Below, one piece after another: positions 44,060 to 57,645 of a stretch of 64,000 bases of DNA (positions within the stretch are counted from its first letter, which is position 1; each line of letters opens with the position of its first letter). A program made the translations under genes and the position numbers. The notes beneath the pieces are model-generated. The model searched no databases. It was not told the DNA's origin and worked only from the letters and a program-made list of their open reading frames with translations. The DNA is from Dryas octopetala (taxonomy: Eukaryota; Streptophyta; Magnoliopsida; Rosales; Rosaceae): contig OY992838.1 of the NCBI GenBank assembly GCA_963921425.1, forward strand, positions 10,416,001 to 10,480,000, in the 5' to 3' direction.

Positions 44060-44450
44060 GTTGTTTGGAACGTGACTGGGGTTGGTGGTGCTGGTGCCAT
44101 TGTTCATAATTGTACGGAGAGGTTGTAGTGGCTATGCGCCTGTGCCCCTTTCTCTAAGTAGTATTGCTTCCCCTCATCAAACAGAAATATATTCGTCACG
44201 GGATTAAATTCATATTGGATGCAAGTTTTAGTTCGAATGTTCTTGAATCTGATGCACAGGTTGTTATTTCCAAACTTCAAAAGCAAGGTGATGATTTGGC
44301 ATATGATGATCATCTCATGGGTGAAGCTAAGGAAATTTGGTCTTTATTTTCTAATTATTCTTGTTTTATGTTCCCAGAAAATGTGATGGTGCAACTTATT
44401 TACTTGCTCGACATGCTCTTCATTGTACCTCTATGTCTAGTTGAGTGAGG
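44060..44450 (+). pseudogene. RNase H-like (RVT_3) domain relic, LINE-type, unit B
   Basis: The frame 44164-44448 reads LDASFSSNVLESDAQVVISK then GDDLAYDDHLMGEAKEIWSL before running out of frame after NYSCFMF. It matches the C-terminal half of the LINE-type RNase H-like domain. It is better preserved than the unit A copy, but still lacks the first active-site region in frame. Confidence 0.65.
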
Positions 44451-44957
44451 GAAGTGCCTGAATGGCTTAGTGTTCAGGTGGATGCATATAGTATACTTCC
44501 CTAATTAGCTTAAATGAAAATTATATTTTTTTGATAAAAAAAAATCCTAAAAAATTAAATAAATAATTGCGACCAACTAGCTGTTTCTATAAATTTTTTT
44601 AATTTCTTTTGATCTTGGAAAAGGGAGATTTGAATTTGTGGTCTCTTCTAACAATGAGAAGAGAAAAACCACTAACAAATAAATGTTGAGAGAAATTTGA
44701 AGTTGAATTCCCCTTCCTTAGATAAAAAAATATATATTAGTGATGATTTTTTTACATAATGTACAATATTAGAACACGTACAAAATATATAGAGCATCCT
44801 AGTTGGCAATTATAATCATAATCTTTTTTTTTTCCCACAACAATCTACTCCAATATTGTCATTACATGCCTGAATTTGAATAAAAATAAAATACTAGTAG
44901 AGCAAAAACATTGAATATGAAACAGTGATCCTTAAATCTGATGATTGAACTGACTTA

Positions 44958-45569
44958 CAGGGCTGGCCCTCAGGGTAGGCGAGTTGGGCAACTGCTTAGG
45001 GCCCACTCACCCAAAGGGCCTCAAACTTCTAAGTTGGGCTTCTTAATAAACAAAAAACTTTTTTTACTATTCCTATTTTTAGTCTAGGTCTTCTTTATTC
45101 ATTGACTATTTCTCTAATCATCTTCATTTTCTAACTATTCCTTGTCAACTATTCATTCATCTTCATCACTCTCAGTCTCATAGTCCAGGGCCTCCTTTAT
45201 CCATTCGACTATTCCTCTTAGTTGTTTTACACTTTGCCTCCTTTAATTAATATTGAAAAGTAAAAAAGCTCTCTAATTTGGTAACAAAGATTTGTTAACA
45301 AAGAATTTGGAATATAAATTGCCAAGAAGCTTGCTATTTGCAGCCTAAAGCTTGTTACATGTATTAATTATCTTTAAAATTGACTCCAACTTTTGTGTAC
45401 TTAAAAAGATTCTCAGTTTTATTTTTTTAATTTTTTTTATTAAATTGATGGGTATCAAGTTATAAATTGCTTATTTACTTTTTGGTCAATTAATTTTAGT
45501 TATTAAATGAGCAAAAGACCTTAAATTTTTTTCTTACCTAAAGCCACCTAAATCCTCGGACTGGCCTTG
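44958..45569. mobile_element. 612-bp hAT-like element, unit B only
   Basis: The ends are cagggctggccct and ctggccttg, with an 8-bp duplication ctgactta/ctgacttg (44950-44957, 45570-45577; 7 of 8 match). Unit A has a single 'ctgacttg' at about 25251. Non-coding. Confidence 0.75.
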
Positions 45570-46002
45570 CTGACTTGACTTGGTTAATTATATAATATGA
45601 CTTCCTCGACAGTCTACATCCTACTCCAATATTGTAATGACATGCCAGCTGAATTTTAATCTAGAAGATATGTAAAATAAGCAAAGCAAAAAGATTGAAT
45701 GTGAAACCTAATCATTAATTCATTAAACCTGATAATTAAATTGACTTGGTAGTTAATATATAATATGACTTGATAAGTAAACTTAATAGTATACTAACAA
45801 AACAAAAAAATTGAGTTTGTAACTAATTTGCATGAGTAGATTATAACACTTGATAATTAAACCGACTTATTAATTGGCAACTATCTGATAAAAATAAAAA
45901 AAACTTACTGGAAATTATACATGTATAACAATGCTGATCAGATGTCCATATTAAGCTACCAACTAGTGTGGGATTGATGTAAACATAAGTTAAAACAAAT
46001 TA

Positions 46003-47478
46003 GGAAGTGCTTGTATGTTGTAGCGCTTTTGACAGTAGCGCTTCTTGTTAATAGCGCTTTTACAAATAAACAGTTTATCGTTTGGTTATCAATATAAAAG
46101 TGTTTTTAATAGTGTTTGGTTTGCCTTAAAAAAGTGCTTCTATTTTTATTTTATAACTTGTCCATCATCATATATAATAAAATGATTATGAATAATTCAA
46201 CAAGAAAAAATGATTATAAAAATAAAATAATTATGTGATTTTTTGTCCCAAAATGCATGTATATCCTTTTCTTGCTAGTGGAGGACTCCTTGCACACAGA
46301 TGTTTTTGATTAGATTTGTTAGTAACATATGTTATAATATATTTGTTTCTAAATTTCTTACAGATGCCTTGCTAATGGAGTTAACAGATGTTTATAATTT
46401 TCTTGCTCCAGTCAAAGTCTTTATCTGTGCGAAAACATTTATTATAAATTTGTAAGTAACATCTTCCTTAGCTCTAAATAGCAAAATAATTAAAACAAAA
46501 CTATTTTCTTTAATCTACTGAACTACCCCCGAAACCCATTTGCCCAGTACCAACTCATCCCATCACCATCCATGGTCCTCCATCACCGCCACTATTCCCA
46601 CCATAACCATCCACTGAATCATCATCATTAATTTGTTTGGAGTTCACTATAACACCCTTGTCTCTCTTCGTCATATAATTTCTTGAACTTGAAGTTCTGC
46701 AATCTCAAGCAACAATTCTTATACACTTCATACTCAAAGATGTAATAGCAGATACCCCTTTTATTAGTTTCGGTTTATTTCTGCTCTCTATTTTTGGGGT
46801 TTCTTTCCCATTCTTAAAAGTCAATTTCAAAATGGATTTGTAGACTAGCTCGAAGGCCTCTTGAAAGAAAGCGAATCGGTTCTTGTTTGGGATTCAAGAC
46901 GGTGGCGAGCTTCTCGAGCTGGGTAGATGGTTTTCTGAGTCGGGTCCTGGAATTTGGAGGATGGAGTCCCAGCTAATTAGGTGTTGATTCATTTTTTTTG
47001 TTAAACACAATATCCTAATTAAGTTGTGCTACAACGAAAATTAGGTGGTGATTCTCAGCAGAGCATGGATGAATTGGTGGTGGAGGGGCTGGTGCATAAG
47101 GCGGTGGTGTTGGATCATGGATAGTGGCGGTGGGCGATGGGTTTCGAGGCAGTTGAGAAGTTTGCAGTTCGATAAAGAAATTTTTATTAAAATAAAACAG
47201 TATAAGGGTTCTTTGGGCATTTGTTATAATAAATAGGGATAAATTGGGAAGTTTGAAATTTTCATTAAAGGGAGCCAAGTGCTTCCCGTGTATTCTCCTG
47301 GCAGCACTTCTAGGAAGAAGCACCTCCTATGTGCTTCTTTCAAAACCACTTCAAGTGCTTTAAAATTGGTTCAAAGCGCTTTTACATTTTTTACCAAACA
47401 CTAAATTTTTTATTCATAAGTGTTTTTACCTATTTAGAAGTACTTTTGACCTTCTTAAAAGCACTGCCAAACAAGCCC
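46003..47478. mobile_element. Harbinger-like non-autonomous element, unit B only
   Basis: Inserted into 'aaatta|agat' (intact in unit A at about 26550). The ends are 'ggaagtgcttg' and the inverse of 'gggcttgtttggcagtgc', both followed by repeated 'agtgctttt' motifs, and the flank is TA/TTA. The interior (46540-46970, 47040-47160) has a higher GC content and leader-like sequence, but no frame I recognise. Confidence 0.6.
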
Positions 47479-48660
47479 TAAGATAACTAATCACGCCACC
47501 AATATGATGAGTAATGAAATTTATTTTAGTTAATTGGTTCCCCACATACCAAACTTTGGTCTTACTATATATATATATATATATATATATACATGACTTT
47601 GATTATAAAAATCAGGTTATAATAGTGTTGAATGGTCTCAAACGTATGTCAATGTGCCCTGGAAAACAATGTTTTCTTACAGTATTCAAGTTGCTGTTGT
47701 ATATGTTACATTGCGTTCTTGGGCGTACATAGTATAAGCTCGTTTGGCACTACTTTTTAAAAAGTACTTTGTGTCGTGGCACTTTTGATAGTAGCACCAT
47801 ATTAGTAACACTTTTACACATAAGCATTTTATTGTTTGGCTGTCAACATTAAAGTACTTTATATTGTACATAAGTGCTTTAGATGATTTTTTTTTTGCGA
47901 AAAAATGCTATTCTGTTTATTTTTAAAATTTTATATCATTATATATAATAAGAAAAAAAATTGAACACTTGGAAAACATATGAAATAAAAGTTTAAGTAT
48001 TATTAAATAAGATAATAATTTAAAATTTTTATACCAAAACATATTGTAAAAAATTGTTACATTAGTAGCTAGCCTACTTATATTGTACAAGGTCAAAAAC
48101 CCAAGCCCATCCATTCCCTGTAGGGCTGGGTCGGTTTGACCGAAAAATCGAAATTGGACCCAAAATCGGCCCAACCGATGCCGAGAATAACTATATCAAA
48201 GAGGAACCAAACCAGGTTATTAGTTTGCCAACCGAACTAGTATGTATGGTTCCGATTCTCAGATCCTATTACAGTCGATTTACCGAACCAAACCGATATA
48301 TAACATTTAATTTAAATATTACATTTTTATACATTTCTATAATTTATATAAAAATATATAAATTTATAAACTCTAAACCCTTTCTATACCCTATACCCTA
48401 AACCCTATAATTAATAATTTATATATTTTTAAATTTATATAATACATTTTTATATAAAAACTAATTACAAATACCGTAAACTCTAATATTATATCATATT
48501 CTAAACCCTAATCACTAGTTTCCCATATCTAAAAAATACACTCATATCACCTAATCAATATTCAATACAATTTTTTATTAAAAAAAGGACAAGCAAAGAG
48601 AAAGAAGACATAGACATATATATAGTGGTTCACATGGACATAGATGTAGACATATATAAT
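47479..48660. other. Spacer with transposon debris
   Basis: 47479-47730 matches unit A. From about 47733 a second 'gctcgtttggcactac' end like the preceding element begins. At 48121 there is a hAT-like 'tagggctgggtcggtttgac' end without a partner that I could find. No gene. Confidence 0.4.
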
Positions 48661-48835
48661 TTGAGTAATACTATTTGGACTAAATTAAATGACCAAATGA
48701 GAGGAACCAAGTGAGGTGTCACTTGGGGAGATGTGAAGATGAAGGACTACATGGAGATGAGGACCACCTCCCTAAGTGACACCTCACTTGGTCTCTCTCA
48801 TTTGGTCACTTAATTTGATTCAAATAACATTATTC
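48661..48835. mobile_element. Short foldback MITE
   Basis: Arms of about 70 bp: 'gaccaaatgagaggaaccaa' and 'gtgaggtgtcacttggggag' in the left arm, inverse in the right. Not in unit A. Superfamily not assigned. Confidence 0.7.
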
Positions 48836-48848
48836 CTATAATTTTTCA

Positions 48849-48851
<3 letters not shown>

Positions 48852-48907
<56 letters not shown>
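48852..48907. repeat. (AG)n microsatellite, unit B
   Basis: About 56 bp of dinucleotide repeat, orthologous to the longer tract at 28518 in unit A. Confidence 0.9.
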
Positions 48908-48910
<3 letters not shown>

Positions 48911-49964
48911 ATAGACAGTGGTTCACATGGAAAATGGGCACCTTCCGATCGAACTTTAAAAGTGTGTTATGTTCCTTTCTATATATGACAGGAAAAAGAA
49001 AGATTGTAAAATGTCCAAAATTATTAAGTAGGATCCATATCACATATCAGTATATCACAGACATTAAAGATAAATGATAAGTGTGGAAATTATAGAAAGA
49101 AAAACAACTTTCAAGAATGAAAGACGTACAGATGTTGGATTGGAGACTAGACAAACATAAAGCACCCATTAAGCAAATATTATTATAACCAAAAGTTCCT
49201 TTGGGAAAAGCTCATACTTTCTCGTTTGCCCGGACCACAGGTCCCCTCCACCAAATGATCATTTTAAAACTTTCTTTTGTCAAGTCTAATTTTCTCCCTC
49301 GGGTATTATTGGGATCAGTGAAGTCTTTGTTTTTCTCCCTTCTGTAAAGTCTTTCTCTCTAGTCAAGAGTCTATAGATAATATAGTCAATTATGATTTAT
49401 CAAGTGTATATAAACTAATAAACTTATGTATAAAAGAAAAAGAAAAAGAAAAAACCAATAAAACTAACAGATTAACATCCAATCACTATCTCTCCCAATT
49501 CAATCACTATGTAGTTATCAGACAAAAATTCAATAAAAAGTTTCAAAGATTTATAATTTTGAATACTTTAAAATGCCTTTAAAAATCTGTGATTACTGAT
49601 ATTTCAAACAAAAGAGAATTTCACATGAACTGACTAGATTAATTATAAATAGAATAACCAAAACATACAATTTACAATTTATGAATATATCTAACTATTT
49701 CTCATGAAATTATAGGTAACTAATTAAACTCAGAAAGTTCTGATTAGTATTAAGAATGTTTGACACACCTACCAATATTTTGGAAGACAAGGAACTTAAC
49801 CAAACAACAAGTACACAACAATATTGATTCTCGGCAGCAAGCATTGGCAGGCACCGTGCACGTGTAGACAAATGATAGGGTGATAACAGTACCAAATGCT
49901 AACAATATTGGCTGCGAAGCTGGTGCTGCAGTATGCGCATATGGTGAAAGATCATCTGGAAATG
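48908..49964. other. Spacer shared with unit A
   Basis: Matches 28603-31130 of unit A minus its three insertions, and so serves as the empty-site reference for them. No gene. Confidence 0.55.
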
Positions 49965-51758
49965 GGACTAAGCTAGCATAGACACAGACCATTAATCATG
50001 ACAATCTTGCATGTTGTGTAATGCACTATGTTCAAAATAAGCTAGCTAGACATGAATATGACATTAATAACACAGATCGTAAGCATGAGCCAGGAGGGAC
50101 ATGAGTTTCCATGGGCAATTAACCAATAGCATGATAGAATTAGAGTATTCAACCCAAAATCAATTGGTAATGGGTGGAGAGGCCCAAGACTTATAAGCAC
50201 ATATGCTAAGCTCTAGATTTCCGATGTAGAATATTGCTCCACATTACTCTCAACACGCCCCCGCACGTGTGGCGAGATTTTTGAGCCTTACACGTGAACA
50301 AATTGTATTGGGTGACGTGGGAGCACGTGTGACCGTTAGGCCTTACACGCGGATAACCAAGCTCTGATACCATGATAGAATTAGAGCATCTAACCCAAAA
50401 CCAATTGGTAATGGGTGGAGAGGCTCAAGACTTATAAGCACATATATAAGCTCTAGATTTCCGATGTGGGACATTGCTCCACATTGCTCTCAACATAGCA
50501 TATATCCTCCAGCTTAATTAGCAATGTAAGTTGTCAATAATTATATAATGATTACTTATACATATATGTAAGTTGTCGCTTTCATCTTGTATTGTCTACA
50601 AATTACATCCAAAGAAAAAGATGGAGTATTTAAGCAGAAAGTGCAGGTCGATGTCATCTTTTATGGATTAACATTGCTAAGCAGCTGGAGGATGCATGCT
50701 ATTGGTTGAGATAAGAACACAAAGAAAAAGATAGAATAATTAAGCATATGACACTATATATCGATTAGTCAGTCGGTGCATGATTCAGCATTTAACTCAA
50801 TCATTTATATCCTCCCTATATGCTTCTCCAACCAAGCACATACGTACAGCCAGTCATAATTGAAAGACCCCACTTCATTGGAGACTTGGACTTGTAGAAT
50901 AGACCATAAAATTGTTGAAGGGTAGTTGTGCATGGCCTCGGACTCAGAGTCGGTGTCTGAATGAGTTTGCATCTACATGTAGCGCTTTTGATGCCATTGA
51001 ACTTTTACGTATGTAACTGTTTACTCGGCCAATCAAAACCACCCTCACATGTGTTACACATTGATCTTTTCAACTTTTATCGATTAGGGGATCGAAAATG
51101 TAGTCTCCCCACACTCGTCTTCATTCACCAGCTCACACAAATTACACAATACATGCAAGAGTCTTCTTTTAAACTAGAAACAATAATTCCTAGCTATTAT
51201 GAAAAAGGCTTATGGCCAAAAGAAGCGTTATCCACGTACAGGACAACCAAGGAGGAGCTTTCATACAACAGTATCCGAGGCAAGACTGACATATATATAA
51301 AGCAAATTGAGCCAGACCATGTACCTCCCGATTATACTGAAATGAAATATAATTGGCACTCATCTCGTACTTCAAATGTTAGTAATTTATGGCCAAAAAA
51401 AAAAATGTTAGTAATTTGCTCCCCTAACTAAATACAAACCCTGTGTTGTACTCTGTTGTTTAAACAAAGCATGCATTAAGCTTTCCAAATCAATTACTGG
51501 TTAGTTTTAAAAGCAATTAAGTACAAAAATTATCAAATTAAGAGAGTTTATCTTGCTTTAATTTAGAAAAATGAGATTGTTATGCTTTATCTCTCATATA
51601 TCTACTATTTATACAGTTATTAAAAATTGAGTTGCCTATATTCTTCATCTCATATCTACCATTAATTATAAATTTATTAATAATCGATACATATCACTCA
51701 ACAACACGTAAGCATGCACACGTCCTGATTGACAAGTCTAGTGATGTCATTATCTTAT
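49965..51758. other. About 1.8 kb present only in unit B
   Basis: Interrupts sequence that is continuous in unit A at about 31131-31146. It contains the TRIM element. The frame at 50961-51431 (156 codons) resembles nothing I know. I could not see terminal repeats for the block as a whole. Confidence 0.45.
50132..50495 (-). mobile_element. TRIM retrotransposon (terminal-repeat in miniature)
   Basis: Two LTRs of 124 and 123 bp (50132-50255, 50373-50495), each TG...CA. A 5-bp duplication, tagca, lies at 50127-50131 and 50496-50500. Directly inside the right LTR, on the minus strand, is tggtatcagagc, the primer-binding site complementary to initiator tRNA-Met. A purine-rich gcgggggcg sits inside the left LTR. 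So the element points along the minus strand. The interior is only 117 bp and non-coding; it must be moved by another element's proteins. Confidence 0.93.
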
Positions 51759-52502
51759 TCCCATGTGAATGCACACTGGGATTCCATTAAGGAAAGCATT
51801 GCTGATAATGACGCAGCTACTGCTTAATTTCTACTTATTATATCAATCGTTAAATAACATTATTATTACCAATTAGCTAGTAATTTAGTAATATTTTTTG
51901 TTATTATATTAGAAAATTTCTTAAAATTTAATCTCCATTCCTCCAAAATTTCTTAAAATTTAATCTCAACTGTGAGTATGTCACTAATATAATATAAAAA
52001 TGTAATTCTCTAATATTACTTGCATGAGTGACTATATATGTTTTTACTGTCACGCTATATGAATATATGATCACTTAATGTCAAAAAACAGTGCATTATT
52101 CTTGCTGCATTTGGTCAATTAACAGTAGGCCCCTTGCTTTATTTCATGTAGCATATATAAGTGGCAACTGGTTAGTTTTTATGGTGCAATTGGGTATTAT
52201 TTATTGCGGAAATATATTACATGTAAATTTGAAAAATAAAGATGAGCTTAATTGCAATTTGCATGAACATTTTACGAATTCATGAATCACGTGCTTGTGA
52301 TATTTTATGTTGTTCTTCCTACCAACCAACGACAAATGAATGCTATTGAATTCTCCAAAAGTTGGATCCAGACTTCGAGTCATATAATATTACTACTTAT
52401 GTATCACAAAAAAAGTAAAAAAGAAAAACTCATCACTACTTGATGGAAGGAGAATCTTCTTTAGACTTTTGATTCGTGAAGCCCCCAGTCCCGACCGACC
52501 AG
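51759..52502. other. Upstream region of TED7-like gene B
   Basis: Matches 31146-31880 of unit A. No gene. Confidence 0.5.
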
Positions 52503-52511
52503 TTTAAATAG
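52503..52511 (+). promoter_or_regulatory. TATA-like box of TED7-like gene B
   Basis: tttaaatag, 74 bp before the start codon, conserved with copy A. Confidence 0.45.
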
Positions 52512-52576
52512 AAACCGCCATAAGGCCCATAACCATTTCATTTAGTAGCAGCTACTGCAAGTATACCTCTCTTGCA

Positions 52577-55320
52577 ATGAGGAATCCATACCTCTCCCCA
52601 CCACCACCGCAATTGCCACCACCGCCTCCTCCGCCACAACACCACCATGGAACACCACCATCATCACCACCTTTACAAAGTCCAACACCATCACCAACAT
52701 GTAACACCACCATTCCATCGCTCTCACCTCCACCTCCGCCACCATCACCACCATGTAACACAACCACACCATCACCATCACCACTAACACCACCTTCACC
52801 ACCACCACTAACACCACCTTCACCACCAACGCTGCTACCACCACTGCCATCACCATCACCATCACCACTAACACCACCTTCACCACCACCTTCATCTTAT
52901 CCATACTACTCACCACCACCTCCTTCACCACCGCCACCTTCATCTTATCCATACTACTCCCCACCACCTCCTTCACCCCAGCTTTCACCACCACCACCCC
53001 CACCTTCATCTTATCCATACTACTCCCCACCACCTCCTTCACCCCAGTGGCTTTCACATCCACCACCGCCACAACCATTACCTCCACTTCCTTCACCGCA
53101 GCCGCTTTCACCACCACCACCGCCACAACACCATCACCGCCATCTAACACCACCATCATCACCACCATGTAACACCACCACTCCATCGCTCTCACCTCCA
53201 CCTCCACCTCCACCTCCGCCATCACCACTATGTAACACAACCACACCATCACTCTCCCCTCCACCTACGCTGCCACCACCACCACCACTTCCTTCACTAC
53301 CACCACCACCACCTTCATCTTATCCATACTACTCACCACCACCTCCTTCACTGCAGCCACTTTCACCACCACCGCCATCACCTCCACAACCATTACTACC
53401 ACCACCTCCTTCACCACAGCTGCTTTCACCACCACCACCGCCACAACCATTACCACCACCACCACCACCTTCATCGCCACCACCGTCACCATTACTGCCA
53501 TCACCACTACCACCCCTTTCACCGCCGCCACCTTCATCTTATCCACACTACTCACCACCACCACCTTCACTGCCTCCGCCTTCATCACCACCACCATCAT
53601 TGCCACCACCATTATCACCACCGCCTTCACTGCCACCACCTTCATCACCACCACCATCACTGCCACCTCCATCACTACCACCACGTTCACTGCCACCACC
53701 TTCACCACTACCACCCCTTTCACCACCACCGCCTTCATCACCACCACCATCAGTACCACCTCCATCAGTACCACCTCCATCATTACCACCACCTTCACTA
53801 CCACCGCCATCACCACCACCGCCTTCAACACCACCGCCTTCAACACCACCACCATTACTTCCACCTCCATCACTACCACCACCTTCACTGCCACCGCCTT
53901 CACCACTACCACCCCATTCGCCACCACTGCCTTCATCACCACCACCATCACTGCCACTGCCTTCATCACCACCACCAACACTTCCACCACCACCTTCACC
54001 ACTACCACCCCATTCACCACCACCGCCTTCACCACTACCACCCCATTCACCACCACCACCATCACTGCCACCGCCTTCATCACCACCACCGCCTTTATCA
54101 CCACTACCACCCCATTCACCACCACCACCATCACTGCCACCACCTTCATCACCACCACCGCCTTTATCACCACCACCAACACTTCCACCACCACCACCAC
54201 CTTCATCACCACCACCTTCATCACCACCTTCATCACCACCACCAACACTTCCACCACCACCTTCACCACTACCACCCCATTCACCACCACCGCCTTCACC
54301 ACTACCACCCCATTCACCACCACCGCCATCACTGTCACCGCCTTCATCACCACCACCAACACTTCCACCACCACCATCATTACCACCACCTTCACTACCA
54401 CCGCCTTCACCACTACCACCCCATTCACCACCACCACCACCACCTTCATCACCACCACCATCACTGCCACCGCCTTCATCACCACCACCAACACTTCCAC
54501 CGCCATCACTACCACCACCAACACTTCCACCGCCATCACTACCACCCTCTTCACCCCTACTTCCTCCATCACCCTCATGTCCTCCAGTACCAAACTGCAC
54601 ATGCCCAGCTGGGCCACCTCCTTCACTTGCACCATCACCACAACAAATATTACCATCTCATAGTGCTAAAGACCACACCACCACTTATGTTGCCGCGTTT
54701 GTCTCTCTCGGTGGTGTCTTCTTTCTCGCATTTCTTGCAATTGGTCTCTATTACTTGGCCAAGAAGAAGAAGAAGTTGTATAAGAGGCCAGCGGGAGCTA
54801 CTGGTGCTGGTGGTGATCAGATACACGAATTCAAACACCCTGCTCGTAATCAACCCAGCGGCGGTGAACAATCTGCTACTGTCACAGATCATGGTGATGA
54901 CAAAATCCTTGAAGAAGAATGTGGTAATGATGATGAGAAAGAAAAGAAAACTAAAAGGCGTTCAAGTACTCGTCCTCGCCCGACTGATGATGATGAAAGC
55001 CAAATCCAGGAAGATAAAGCTGGTTCTCAAGATGATAGGGGTGAGGAAGATGATGACGATGATGAGAGAAAAAAGAAAACTAAAAAGCGTTCAACTCGTG
55101 CTCGTCATCGCAGGCCTGATGCTGATGATGGCCAAATCGAGGAAGATGGAGGTGATGATGACGACGGCCAAATCGAGGAAGATGAAGAAGATGATGATGA
55201 TGAGGGAAAAAAGAAAGCTAGAAGGCGTTCAACTCGTGCTCTTCGTCGCCGGCCTGATGCTGATGATGGCCAAATCGAGGAAGATGAAGGTGATGATGAT
55301 GACCTCGAGGAAGATGAAGG

Positions 55321-55368
<48 letters not shown>

Positions 55369-55816
55369 CAAAAAGAAAACTAGAAGGCGTTCAACTCATG
55401 CTCGTCGTCGCCGGCCTAATGCTAATGTCGGCCAAATCGAGGAAGATGGAGGTGATGATGATGATAGCCAAATCGAGGAAGATGAAGGTGATGATGATGA
55501 TGATGACGAGGAAAAAAAGAAAACTAGAAGGCGTTCAACTCGCGCTCGTCGTCGCCAGCCTGATGTTGATGACAGCCAAATCGAGGAAGATAAAGTTGAT
55601 GATGACAACAGTCAAATCGAGGAAGATGAAGGTGATGATGATGATGATGATGATGATGAAGAAAAAAAGAAAAATAGAAGGCGTTCAACTCGTGCTCGTC
55701 GTCGCCAGACTGATCAACGCCAAAAAGGCGCCCCAACTGATCACCGCCAAAAGCCCCCAACTGATCACCGTCAAAAAGCCCCGACTGATTCCCGCCAAAA
55801 GGCCCCAAAAGGTTAA
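52577..55816 (+). CDS. Proline-rich single-span membrane protein, TED7-like (copy B)
   Basis: Single-exon gene, 1079 aa, sister of 31955-34411. The Pro/Ser domain is almost twice as long (residues 8-~685), through expansion of short [21 protein letters not shown] units. [14 protein letters not shown] follows, then one membrane span at about 704-726 (same sequence as copy A with one or two changes) and KKKKKLYKR. The tail is built of repeats with an acidic block ([13 protein letters not shown]) followed by a basic block ([17 protein letters not shown]). Upstream region and first 20 codons are nearly the same as copy A. As with copy A, the TED7-like wall-associated role is an inference from domain order. 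The encoded tail is strongly bipolar and may bind acidic or basic partners. Confidence 0.82.
55318..55370 (+). repeat. (GAT)n tract encoding poly-Asp
   Basis: A run of GAT codons within the acidic tail of copy B, the longest of several. Typical of slippage-prone expansion. Confidence 0.9.
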
Positions 55817-56027
55817 TCATTTAGTTAATTTATCAACAGCTTGCTTTTTGCCTTCAAAAGGCATATATATAATCTACCCATGCAACTTGCTTGTGTCTGT
55901 GATTTGTGATCGTTTCGTAGTTTAATTTATTGTTTTACGTTTTCGACTATATTCTACTTATTCGTTGTACGAGTGTGATTGAAAATAAGATCTAGAAAAT
56001 AAACTATGTAATGAAGCTAGCTGCATG

Positions 56028-57328
56028 TAGGGGTGTGTTTCGGCCGGATCGGATCGGAAATAGGGTGTTCCAATTCCAATCCAAAAAATTTTGGAATGGA
56101 ATTTATGTTCCAATTTCCATTCCAAAAAATCGGAATTTCAACATCTCATTCCGATTCGGAATTTCAACATCTCATTCCGATTCGGAATTTTCGGATTTCT
56201 CGGAATTTTCGGAATTTTTCGGAATATAACATTTTCGGAACTTTCGGATAAACATTTGAAATTTTCGAATAAAAAATCGGAATTTTCACATTTTCATAAT
56301 ATTTTTTAGAACATGTTTGGATTTTTTTTAGAATAATGATGAAATTAACAAACAAACAAAAATTAAAAGACAATAGATTATGATGCATTTCAATATTTAT
56401 ATTAAAATGTAATTAAAATATATGTCCAATTTTAAAAAAAAAATTCAAAATATTAATTTAAATAACATTTGAACCATACCATCCCATACCATTACCATAA
56501 AATAAAATAAAGATGCAATTTAGCAAGTTTTTCATTGCTAGATTATGTATGTTATAAGAGAAATAAATTATGTATGATATATATTGTGTATGTTTAATGG
56601 TATATATTATATATTATAACATACATAATATATAAGAGAAATAAATGTCACTATGAATGTATAATAGGCTTAATAGCACATATCTTAGAGGTGGGGGATT
56701 AATCTTTGGAGCTCATCCAACATTGTTAGAATAAATGTCATTAGTAGATACATGTTACTCACATATATATATATATATCATGTTTGAAATTTTGAATATA
56801 ATAAGCTTAAATATTTAGTAATTAGTAATTACAATTGATGGGATATTCCAGTTGGAACAACTGTAGAATTACTCCATATCTTCAATTCCCCTCCCTAATA
56901 AAAAAAAATAGTAATTACATGTACGGAAAAATGTGGGTATTTGTGTTACCAACTTACCATTTACGTTATTATGATACACATATATTTATAATGTACATAT
57001 GTTTATATTAATAGTATTGGTCATTTTTTAAAAAATATATGTTATATGTATCATACTAAATAAATGATAAAATATATAATATGAAATAAATTGGCATAAT
57101 TTCGGAAATATCAGATCGGAATGCCTTCGGAACATTTCGGAATTTTTTGGATCGGAATTCGGATCGGAATCGGAATTTACATAAACATTCCAATTCCAAT
57201 CCAATTTTTTTCGGAATTTTCGGATTTCGGCATTTTCGGATTCGGCATTTTCGGATTCGGAATAGAATTGGAAATTTTCGGATAGGAATCGGTCGGATTC
57301 GGATTTTCCAATTCAAATCACACCCCTA
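56028..57328. mobile_element. 1.3-kb hAT-like element, unit B only
   Basis: The ends are 'taggggtgtgtttcgg' and 'aaatcacacccct a'. A perfect 8-bp duplication, gctgcatg, lies at 56020-56027 and 57329-57336. Unit A has the uninterrupted 'gctagccgcatg' at 34612. Both subterminal regions are dense in 'ttcggaat' repeats. The interior is AT-rich with no transposase. Confidence 0.9.
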
Positions 57329-57510
57329 GCTGCATGCGACTTTGTATTACATAGGCTTTGATTGATAAGCTCTGCTTGAAATTTTTTTTATATTATTCAT
57401 ATATCTGCTTCAAATAAATGTTGTCAAATATGAAGACAATTATCCTTGTGATCATTTTAATGTTTATTGATAAATTTGTGTTCATTTATATATTTGCCCT
57501 CATGGCTAGG

Positions 57511-57645
57511 TCACACAGCGTCTCAAGGATGCATGCTATGCCTAACCAGACAAAACTCCAACAAATTAATTAGCAAAAATTGAAATATGAAAAAGCATAA
57601 AATTAAGAGAAATTTGGAGGATTAGTCAAAATTTGTGTCATTTAA
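57511..57645 (-). pseudogene. MATE intron 1/exon 2 relic, unit B
   Basis: Counterpart of 34813-34945: about 40 bp of exon 2 start (cacacagcgtctcaagg) and the adjoining intron 1. Confidence 0.78.

Noticed and set aside
50961..51431. 156-codon frame upstream of TED7-like gene B
   Set aside because: No recognisable motif, ordinary AT-rich composition, not conserved in unit A.
52542..54656. Very long minus-strand frames (Val/Met- or Gly-rich) opposite the proline-rich gene of unit B, and similar at 32169-33146
   Set aside because: They are the antisense reading of CCA/TCA-type codon repeats, low in complexity and without independent support.
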